DNA of 64,000 bases from UKL13-2 sp038321965 (lineage in GTDB: Bacteria; Pseudomonadota; Gammaproteobacteria; Burkholderiales; Usitatibacteraceae). Position numbers and translations under genes: made by a program. Of the stretch, positions 24,983 through 31,716 are shown piece by piece; position 1 is the stretch's first letter, and every line of letters begins with the position of its first letter. The notes under the pieces were generated by a model, which saw only the letters and a list, made by a program, of their open reading frames with translations, was not told the origin of the DNA and did not search any database. Location of the stretch: assembly GCA_038321965.1 (NCBI GenBank), contig JBBQFL010000014.1, positions 1 through 64,000 of the forward strand. Reading direction: 5' to 3'.

Positions 24983-25962
24983 TGAACGCAAACCTGCGCG
25001 CGTTGGCGATTGCGCTTCTCCTCGCGCTCTCGTCCACAGCTATTTTCGCGCAAGGTTGGCCGGCCAAGCCATTGCGATGGGTGGTTGCCTACCCGCCCGG
25101 CGGCGGCTCCGATTTCCTTGCGCGCCAGCTAGCCCCGCAACTGAGCAAGCAACTCGGGCAGCCCATCACCATCGACAATCGACCGGGCGCGGCCGGCATC
25201 ATCGGCACCGAGAATGCGGCCAAATCGCCCGCTGATGGCTATACCCTGCTCACTGGCGACAATGGCGCCATGGTGTTCCACACCGCAATGTACAAAAAAC
25301 TGCCATACGATCCGCGTGACCTCGCCCCCGTTGGATTCATGGCGCGTTTCCCGCTGCTCCTCACGGTGAATACATCGTCAAGCTTCACAACAGCGCGGCA
25401 ACTGATTGAGGAACTGAAAAAACATCCGGATAAATACAGCTACGCTTCGCCCGGTGTGGGCAGCCCTCACCATTTGGCAATGGAACTACTGCTCAGCCGG
25501 TCCAATTCGTCAGCGTTACACATTCCTTACCGTGGCACGTCGCTGGCGCTACAAGACCTCATTGGCGGCCAGGTGCCGATGATGGTGCTCGATACCGCTG
25601 CAGCCGTGCCGCAGATACGCGGTGGCAAGGTCAGAGCGCTCGCGGTGATGTCAAAGAGACGGATCGCCGCTTTGCCGGATGTGCCGACGCTCGATGAAAT
25701 TGGCCGCGATATCGGATTGAAGGATTTCGAGGTGTCCGCGTGGCAGGGGCTGTTCGTCCCCCACGGCACCGCCGACGACATTGTTACCACCCTGAGCATC
25801 GAAATGAACAAGGCCATCACCACGCCCGAAGTGCGTGCCCGAATGGAAGCCTATGGATTGGAAGTCGCACCCACCGGCCCCGCCGCGCTATCCGCATTCG
25901 TCAAGGCGGAAACGGCTTTTTGGCACCCGCTAATCAAGCTGCGGAAGTTGACGGCGGAGTAA
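24982..25962 (+). CDS. Bug/TctC-family periplasmic substrate-binding protein
   Basis: The product is 326 residues from ATG 24982, where a Sec signal (MNANLRALAIALLLALSSTAIFAQ) begins; the frame is open further upstream without signal features. Family marks: GWPAKPLRWVVAYPPGGGSDFLARQLAP, ITIDNRPGAAGIIGTENAAKSPADGYT, YASPGVGSPHHLAMELLL, IPYRGTSLALQDLIGGQVPMM and KVRALAVMS. These fold into a two-lobed pocket that captures small carboxylates. No transporter or enzyme gene is co-directional next to it: the next gene is on the other strand. It therefore looks like an orphan Bug protein, as is common in betaproteobacteria. The ligand is unknown. Confidence 0.87.
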   Translation: MNANLRALAIALLLALSSTAIFAQGWPAKPLRWVVAYPPGGGSDFLARQLAPQLSKQLGQPITIDNRPGAAGIIGTENAAKSPADGYTLLTGDNGAMVFHTAMYKKLPYDPRDLAPVGFMARFPLLLTVNTSSSFTTARQLIEELKKHPDKYSYASPGVGSPHHLAMELLLSRSNSSALHIPYRGTSLALQDLIGGQVPMMVLDTAAAVPQIRGGKVRALAVMSKRRIAALPDVPTLDEIGRDIGLKDFEVSAWQGLFVPHGTADDIVTTLSIEMNKAITTPEVRARMEAYGLEVAPTGPAALSAFVKAETAFWHPLIKLRKLTAE

Positions 25963-26126
25963 TTGCGATGCCATGTTGCCTCGCGAGGCATTGTCATATC
26001 GCCCGTTGTTCGAAATGACAGGGAATTCACAAACACGAGCAAAGACGCGCTGTTCTGGACATTTTCACCCCGAAAAGCGCGCCAAATGTCAATCTACGCA
26101 TTCCGACATTCGCCGGGACGATCCGG

Positions 26127-27026
26127 TCAGGAGTAAAGCGCAACCAGCATTTCAATGAGCGCCTTCGGCGAAATGAACGAGGTACCCCATTTCTCATCGA
26201 ATTCAGCCGACGGCTTCGCCGCTTTGATTTCGTCCAGCTTTTTGCCTTCTTTCACCATTGCCTTGACGCGTGTGCTCACCGTGGAAAGCATATCGCGGTA
26301 GGTCTTCAAATCGGCTTTGGTCGACATCGGACCATGGCCGGGAATGATCTTGCTGCTATCGTCCGCCAGCGCGAGTACCCTATCTGCCGCCGCGACCACG
26401 CCTTCGGGCGTGCCGCCGCTGGAGGCATCGATAAACGGATAAGAGCCGTTAAAGTAAGTGTCACCCATGTGGAACACATTGCTTTTCTTGAACTGCACGA
26501 TGGTGTCGCCGTCGGTATGGGCGTTAGGCACGTGAAAGCCGAATACCTCTTCGCCGTTGAGATGGAAAGTCACATCCTTGGAAAATGTCACCACCGGCAG
26601 TGCGGCCTTGGGCGAGGCGGCGACCTTTGACTTGAATAAGGCGATGAACTGTTCACTGGACATGCGTTTTCGAACATTGTCGTGTGCGACGATGAGCGCG
26701 CCGGCTTCGCCAATTCTTTCGTTTCCGCCTGTATGGTCGCCGTGCCAATGGGTATTCAGAACAAACTTGATCGGCTTATCGGTAAGTAGTTTGAGCGCGG
26801 CCAAAATCTTCGGGCCGACGGGTGCGTACTGGTCATCGATAATAAACAGCGCGTCCTCACCGACGGAGACGCCGATATTGCCGCCCGCACCAAAGAGCAC
26901 ATAGGTTGTGGGTGAAAGTTTCTCGGTCTTGATTTCAACCTTGTCGAAATTCTGCTGGGCGTGGGCGCTTCCCAGAAACATGGTGCTGGCGAAGAGTATT
27001 GCGGAAATGAGACGCTGATGTGACAT
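26127..27026 (-). CDS. Exported MBL-fold metallo-hydrolase
   Basis: About 299 residues. ATG 27026 is chosen: GGAG lies six bases upstream and a Sec signal follows (MSHQRLISAILFASTMFLGSAHAQ). The zinc-site motif is complete: THWHGDHTGGNE gives the HxHxDH set, NAHTDGDTIVQF and IIPGHGP supply the later histidines. The fold is the metallo-beta-lactamase superfamily, periplasmic form, close to the group of exported 'MBL fold' hydrolases with a helical C-terminal extension (AKPSAEFDEKWG). A true beta-lactamase role is not indicated; lactone, phosphonate-ester or other ester hydrolysis are possible. It is convergent with the Bug gene at 24982 and divergent from the Bug gene at 27343. Confidence 0.85.
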   Translation of the reverse strand: MSHQRLISAILFASTMFLGSAHAQQNFDKVEIKTEKLSPTTYVLFGAGGNIGVSVGEDALFIIDDQYAPVGPKILAALKLLTDKPIKFVLNTHWHGDHTGGNERIGEAGALIVAHDNVRKRMSSEQFIALFKSKVAASPKAALPVVTFSKDVTFHLNGEEVFGFHVPNAHTDGDTIVQFKKSNVFHMGDTYFNGSYPFIDASSGGTPEGVVAAADRVLALADDSSKIIPGHGPMSTKADLKTYRDMLSTVSTRVKAMVKEGKKLDEIKAAKPSAEFDEKWGTSFISPKALIEMLVALYS

Positions 27027-27342
27027 GACTTGCTCCATGGCTGGTTTGTGACTGCAAATATGACGTTTGATCATCGTGACAGTCAGTTTGCCAGTGTAAT
27101 TTATCGGTGGGTTTATTGGAAAGAAAACGCAATCAATTCCTGTGTTTCACGACTCAGAACGCAACCTTCTGATCCCAAAGAACATGATTTTTTGCTTTCC
27201 TGATCCTCGTTGAGTTCTGCCGAAACTTTAGCGCATTACTGCGCCAGTTGGCGAGTTTGATGCGTTCTCCGTTACAGTGTGAAAATTGCGGCCAACAACA
27301 TAGGTCTGAACGACAAATCCGGAAGACGAGGAGAACTCGACA
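27027..27342. other. Divergent promoter region, no gene seen
   Basis: This 316-base stretch separates the minus-strand MBL hydrolase from the plus-strand Bug gene and should hold both promoters. The Bug side ends in a GAGGAGAACTCGACA ribosome site. No small gene, hairpin terminator or repeat was recognised. Confidence 0.45.
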
Positions 27343-28290
27343 ATGATCAGAATGATGCTCACATTGTTTGTTTGCGCCGCCACCAGCGTGGGCGCGCAAT
27401 CCTACCCGAACAAACCGGTCAAGGTGGTGGTGCCCTTCGGCGCAGGCAGCGCCACCGACACCGTGGCTCGCCAGGTCGGGCAGATCCTGTCTGAAGCGCT
27501 TGGCCAGCCATTCATCGTCGACAACAAGGCCGGTGCGAATGGTTCCATCGGCGCGGAGTTTGTTGCCAAAGCTGCGCCTGATGGCTACACACTCATCATG
27601 AGCACCAACACCCCGCATGCGGCTAACCCCAGCCTGATGAAAAAAATCAACTACGATCCGGTAAGGGATTTTGCACCGATTGCGAGAATCGCCAACATTC
27701 CTTTCGTGCTCGTTCTCAACAACGATATACCGGCCAAGACGTTGCCTGAGCTTATTGAACTGGTAAGGAAAAACCCGGGCAAGTATTCCTATGCGTCAGG
27801 TTCATCGGGCAGCATCATCTCTGGCGCTGCGCTCGCGAGTGGCGCAAAGATCGACTTGCTGCATGTGCCCTACAAGAGTATCCCGCCAGGACTGACCGAC
27901 GTCATCGGCGGTCAGGTATCGATGATCTTTGCCGATCTCGTCACTGGATTGCCGCAGATCAAAGCGGGCAAGGTGCGTGCATTGGCCGTCACATCGGCAG
28001 ATACATCGCCCATGCTGCCGAACGTGCCGCCGATGGCTGGTGCGGTGAAAGGATTTGAACTCGTCGCATGGTTTGCCCTGTTTGCACCGGCCAATACACC
28101 GGTCGACATCGTCAAGACACTCAATACCGAAGTCGTGAAGGCACTCGCACGTCAGGAGATTCGTGACAAACTCGCTGCGGCGGGATTGAGCGTGCAGACT
28201 TCGACACCTGAGCAGTTGGGCACGTTCCAGAAAGCGGAAATCGCCAAGTGGGCCGCGATGGTAAGGGACGCCGGGATTCAGCCGGAATAA
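27343..28290 (+). CDS. Bug/TctC-family periplasmic substrate-binding protein
   Basis: The product is 315 residues, with a GAGGAG site before the ATG. A short Sec signal (MLTLFVCAATSVGAQ) is followed by SYPNKPVKVVVPFGAGSATDTVARQVG. Other family marks are IVDNKAGANGSIGAEFVAKAAPDGYT, YASGSSGSIISGAAL, VPYKSIPPGLTDVIGGQVSM and KVRALAVTSA. The gene precedes a class III CoA-transferase and an adenosine deaminase on the same strand (87-base gap), so the bound ligand could be the acid that is then activated as a CoA thioester. This is inference from order only. It is the third intact Bug protein in the window, and none is accompanied by TctA/TctB permease genes. Confidence 0.87.
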   Translation: MIRMMLTLFVCAATSVGAQSYPNKPVKVVVPFGAGSATDTVARQVGQILSEALGQPFIVDNKAGANGSIGAEFVAKAAPDGYTLIMSTNTPHAANPSLMKKINYDPVRDFAPIARIANIPFVLVLNNDIPAKTLPELIELVRKNPGKYSYASGSSGSIISGAALASGAKIDLLHVPYKSIPPGLTDVIGGQVSMIFADLVTGLPQIKAGKVRALAVTSADTSPMLPNVPPMAGAVKGFELVAWFALFAPANTPVDIVKTLNTEVVKALARQEIRDKLAAAGLSVQTSTPEQLGTFQKAEIAKWAAMVRDAGIQPE

Positions 28291-28377
28291 CAAATTGTTC
28301 TGCTCATCTCCTCCCTCTCTCGTCGGACAATAGGGGGAGAGCTGCAAAATCACCAAACCTAGCTGCAAATAAAATCC

Positions 28378-29598
28378 ATGACAACCCTCTCCACCGAAAA
28401 CAGAGGACCACTCGCTGGCATCAAAATCCTCGACCTCACGACCGTGGTGATGGGCCCTTTCGCCACGCAAATTCTGGGTGATATGGGTGCCGAGATCATC
28501 AAGGTCGAGGCACCCGCTGGGGACAATATGCGCTGGGTTGGGCCGATGAAAAATCCCGGCATGGGCCACATTCACATGCACTTGAATCGCAACAAGCGCT
28601 CTCTGGTGCTCGACCTGAAAAAAGCCGAGGCACTGGGCGCGCTCAAGCGACTGATCGCGAGCGCCGATGCGCTGATTTACAACGTCAGACCACAAGCCAT
28701 GGCGCGGCTCGGCTTGGGATACGATGTCGTGAAAGCGATCAACCCCAAACTCGTTTACGTCGGCGCGTACGGCTTTTCGGAGCGCGGCACTTACGCGGGG
28801 CGGCCAGCCTACGACGATTTGATTCAGGGTGCTGCGGGTGTGCCTTCTCTCACACTGGCGCAAGGCAGCGACGTACCCCGCTACGCGCCGGTCACGCTTG
28901 GCGATCGCAGCGTCGGGCTGCAGACCGTGATCGCGACAATCGGCGCACTGTTTCACGCCCAGCGCACCGGCGAAGGCCAATCGGTGGATGTCACGATGTT
29001 CGAGAGTCTGTCGCAGTTTGTCCTCGGCGACCACATGGGTGGCAAGACCTTCGAGCCGCCGATTGGCGACGCCGGTTATACGCGCCTGATCGCGCCGCAT
29101 CGCCGCCCATACGGTACGCGCGACGGCTATCTCTGCGTGCTGATCTATAACGACAAGCACTGGCGAAATTTTTTCGAGGCCATCGACCGTAATGATCTGA
29201 AAACGGATCCACGTTTTTGCGATCACACCGCGCGCGCAGCCAACATTCGCGATGTGTATGAGTTCGTCGCCGACATCATGCTCACGCGCACCACCGCCGA
29301 ATGGCAGGCTCTGCTGGAAAAGGCGGACATTCCCTACACACCGATGCACACTATCGATTCGCTGCTCGATGACCCGCACATGAAGGCGTCGGGCTTTTTC
29401 CCGCTTTATGAACACCCGACCGAGGGAACAGTACGCACCACCGCACCGGTCGGCCAGTGGAGTCAAACGCCATTGTCGATTCGCAGGCTGGCGCCTCAAT
29501 TAGGCGAGCACAGCCGGGCAATTTTGCTCGAAGCAGGATTTGACAATGCCGACATCGATGCAATGATCGCTTCGGCGGCAACGAAAGAAAAGGCTTAA
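28378..29598 (+). CDS. Class III CoA-transferase (CaiB/BaiF family)
   Basis: The product is 406 residues, the normal family length. Hallmarks: PLAGIKILDLTTVVMGPFATQILGDMGAEIIKVEAP at the N-terminus, MHLNRNKRSLVLDLK, the AMARLGLGYDVVKAINPKLVYVGAYGFSERG block, and PYDDLIQG followed by the DVTMFESLSQFVLGDH segment. The catalytic Asp of this family should lie in the PAYDDLIQ segment. Enzymes of the family move CoA between organic acids in the cytoplasm (formyl-CoA, carnitine, benzylsuccinate, mesaconate types). The neighbouring Bug gene upstream suggests a carboxylate substrate imported from outside. Only seven bases separate it from the adenosine deaminase gene, so the two are co-transcribed. 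The exact acid cannot be deduced from sequence. Confidence 0.87.
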   Translation: MTTLSTENRGPLAGIKILDLTTVVMGPFATQILGDMGAEIIKVEAPAGDNMRWVGPMKNPGMGHIHMHLNRNKRSLVLDLKKAEALGALKRLIASADALIYNVRPQAMARLGLGYDVVKAINPKLVYVGAYGFSERGTYAGRPAYDDLIQGAAGVPSLTLAQGSDVPRYAPVTLGDRSVGLQTVIATIGALFHAQRTGEGQSVDVTMFESLSQFVLGDHMGGKTFEPPIGDAGYTRLIAPHRRPYGTRDGYLCVLIYNDKHWRNFFEAIDRNDLKTDPRFCDHTARAANIRDVYEFVADIMLTRTTAEWQALLEKADIPYTPMHTIDSLLDDPHMKASGFFPLYEHPTEGTVRTTAPVGQWSQTPLSIRRLAPQLGEHSRAILLEAGFDNADIDAMIASAATKEKA

Positions 29599-29605
29599 AA
29601 AAGCA

Positions 29606-30640
29606 ATGACTTCGACCAAGCTCACCTCAGCCCAATGGAAAGCCCTGCCCAAGGTTTTGCTGCACGAACATCTCGATGGCGGGCTGCGGCCGCAAACGCT
29701 GCTTGAGCTTTGCCGACAGCGCGGCGTTACTACGCCCGCCGACACGGCTGATGGACTCGCAGCCTGGCTGCTCGCCAATTCCAACTCGGGCAGCCTTGAA
29801 CGCTACCTCACGGGCTTTGGACTGACCGTCGCGGCGATGGGTTCGGTGGCAGCCTGCGAGCGCGTCGCGTTCGAGGCCGCCGAAGATGCGCTTGATGACG
29901 GCTGTGTGCTCGCGGAATTTCGCATCGCACCACTGCTGCTGGAGGCATATGGATTGTCGGGTGAGTCCGTGATTGAAGCATTGCTGAGTGGATTGAAGAA
30001 AAGCGCTCTGCCCAGCGGCCTGATCGTCTGCGCCATGCGCACAGACGCACCGGAAATCACGTTACGAAGTGCACGCCTCGCTGCCCGCTATGCGAATGCA
30101 GGCGTCATCGGCTTTGATCTGGCTGGCGCCGAACGTGGATTTCCGCCCACACCGCACCGCGATGCCATCAACGCCGCGCGCGATGCCGGGCTGGGTATCA
30201 CGCTGCATGCTGGCGAAGCTGATGAAGGTTCGCGCGTGCTCGAAGCCGCCTCGCTGGGCGCCACCCGCATCGGCCACGGCGTACACATCATGAACGCGCC
30301 CGATGATTCTTTACAGCAGCAATGGCTGGCCGAAGCGCGCCGCCTCAAACTGCATTTCGAAGTTTGCCCCACCAGCAATGTGCATACCGGCATCGCGCCT
30401 TCGGTTGCGGCCCATCCCTTGCGATCTATGGTTGAGGCGGGCCTGTCGGTGTCGGTGTCGACGGACAATAGACTGATGTCGGGGGTAACCCTTTCGGGAG
30501 AGCTCGCCGCAGTTCATACGGAAAATGGTGTGTCGCGGGAGCGGCTGGGGCAAATGATGCGGGATGCGGCGAATGCCAGCTATCTACCAGCCGACGTACG
30601 CGCTGCGGCGCTAGTGTCATTGAACACGTGGAACGCTTAG
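29606..30640 (+). CDS. add: Adenosine deaminase
   Basis: The product is 344 residues. Metal and substrate motifs are in order: LHEHLDGGLRP (HxH), GFDLAGAERG, ITLHAGEA (His and Glu), RIGHGVHI, EVCPTSNVHTG and VSTDNRLMSG (the metal Asp; here DNR instead of DDP, a variant also seen in other bacterial members). The enzyme converts adenosine or deoxyadenosine to inosine in the cytoplasm for purine salvage. The gene follows the CoA-transferase with a seven-base gap; no metabolic link between them is obvious. A relative acting on another aminated purine is possible, but the full motif set favours adenosine. Confidence 0.87.
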   Translation: MTSTKLTSAQWKALPKVLLHEHLDGGLRPQTLLELCRQRGVTTPADTADGLAAWLLANSNSGSLERYLTGFGLTVAAMGSVAACERVAFEAAEDALDDGCVLAEFRIAPLLLEAYGLSGESVIEALLSGLKKSALPSGLIVCAMRTDAPEITLRSARLAARYANAGVIGFDLAGAERGFPPTPHRDAINAARDAGLGITLHAGEADEGSRVLEAASLGATRIGHGVHIMNAPDDSLQQQWLAEARRLKLHFEVCPTSNVHTGIAPSVAAHPLRSMVEAGLSVSVSTDNRLMSGVTLSGELAAVHTENGVSRERLGQMMRDAANASYLPADVRAAALVSLNTWNA

Positions 30641-30660
30641 CGACGAGGGCCAAGCAAATG

Positions 30661-30768
30661 CTAAACACCAGCACTGGCGCGGTGTTTCAACACTTTTCGG
30701 CCCGAACTGCCCGCCAATTGGCGATCTTCATCGTTAAATTTCATTTCGAACCCCGACATATGGGGTGA
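30661..30768 (+). repeat. Dispersed intergenic repeat, copy A
   Basis: The segment contains CCAGCACTGGCGCG, TGTTTCAA, GGCCCGAAC, GCCCGCCAATTGGCG and TCATTTC, then a small hairpin ACCCC/GGGGT and GGTGAGAA. The same succession, with point changes, occurs at 44410-44510 and continues after an insertion sequence at 46501. Shorter or more diverged relatives lie near 18756, 19222-19275 and 55388-55455. All sit between or at the ends of genes. Confidence 0.65.
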
Positions 30769-30924
30769 GAACTCTGCTTTTTCGTGGCGTGGATGTATCG
30801 TGACAATGACGTAGTGACGCGACGAATTAACTCGTAACTGAACACATAGTGCCTTAACTCTCCTCAAGAACTGAGCGTGGCCGTCTTTGGCCAACAGTGC
30901 AGATCACCATCTAGAAGGAACCAC

Positions 30925-31210
30925 ATGTTTTCGCGAATTGCGGCGTCGTGGACCAGTCGCACCAGTCATCGCTTACTACTCCTCCTTCTTCGCGCTGGTG
31001 TTGACCGATTGGAGCCAAGTCCAAGCCTTCACGGCAGTGCCATCGAGGAGATTGTGCGAGAATTTGACTGGTTGCTATCGGCCAGGAGGAGTCATACGAT
31101 TTTCTCGGAAGCGGACGTACAGAATCGCAAATTGCGCAGGTTAAGGCAATCAGATGACAGTCGATGGAATCATGTACCCGCTACCACAAACAGAACGGAC
31201 AATTAAGTGA
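30925..31210 (+). pseudogene. Possible degraded small gene upstream of a lipoprotein gene
   Basis: An ATG at 30925 has AAGGA five bases upstream, but the frame soon looks non-coding. A neighbouring frame reads a hydrophobic stretch (IAYYSSFFALVLTDWSQVQA, signal-peptide-like), then GCYRPGGVIRF, an in-frame TAA at 31142-31144, and continues as VDGIMYPLPQTERTIK to TGA 31208-31210. That last stop overlaps the GTG start of the next gene. The pattern suggests a small exported protein broken by a frameshift and a stop. The rest of 30769-30924 shows nothing coding. Confidence 0.3.
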
Positions 31211-31548
31211 TTGGTAGCGCATTGTTGCGTGCGATGAGCCTGGTCGGAGCCGCAGTGCTACTGATGTGTTCTGTGAGCGGCTGTGCAGTGCTGCCATTCG
31301 GTGCCTATCGGTTTGATGAGATCAATGGCACTGTCCTCGACAAGGAAACTCGGATGCCAATACAGGGTGTCGTCGTCGTGGGACGCTTGGGACTGGAGAA
31401 AACTAATTTTGGGGGCTCCTCGTTCAACCGCCCGCTCGTCGTGAAAGAGACGGTTACTGACAAAGAAGGAAAATTCTCGCTCCCAAGTTCTATCGCGACT
31501 GACATTGATAATGTCAAGCTTCAAAAAGGGGAAACTCGTTGGTGCTAG
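31207..31548 (+). CDS. Small lipoprotein with a carboxypeptidase-regulatory-like domain
   Basis: The product is 113 residues from GTG 31207, overlapping the stop of the upstream degraded frame. A lipoprotein signal is clear: a hydrophobic run ending LMCSVSGC, with Cys26 as the probable lipidated residue. The rest matches the start of a CarboxypepD_reg/SdrD-B-like beta sandwich: INGTVLDKETRMPIQGVVVVGR and VTDKEGKFSLPS. The end (KGETRWC) is abrupt and the domain lacks its last strands, so the gene may be truncated. It lies 168 bases before the SulP fusion gene on the same strand; a link is not shown. Confidence 0.5.
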   Translation: MIGSALLRAMSLVGAAVLLMCSVSGCAVLPFGAYRFDEINGTVLDKETRMPIQGVVVVGRLGLEKTNFGGSSFNRPLVVKETVTDKEGKFSLPSSIATDIDNVKLQKGETRWC

Positions 31549-31716
31549 AGTCTCGATCAGAAGCGCGTATCGTCAATATTGGCTGAACTTTTGCGGCAAC
31601 GTGTTCCGTAAGCGGGCCGCAACCTGCCTCGCCATTGCGGTATACATTTTGAACGCAACGGCCGGGCTGGCGGATTTCGCGAGCACCAGCGCCGCCTCGA
31701 CCAACGGAAATCAGCG

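Noticed and set aside
25977..25990. Perfect palindrome TGCCTCGCGAGGCA as a terminator
   Set aside because: It has no loop and no T run; at most it is a protein-binding site, without other support.
26127..27026. Beta-lactamase resistance gene
   Set aside because: The metal motif is general to the MBL fold; nothing specific to beta-lactamases was seen.
27802..29499. Long minus-strand open frame of 565 codons opposite a Bug gene and the CoA-transferase
   Set aside because: The plus strand has full family motifs here; the opposite frame is an effect of GC-rich codon use.
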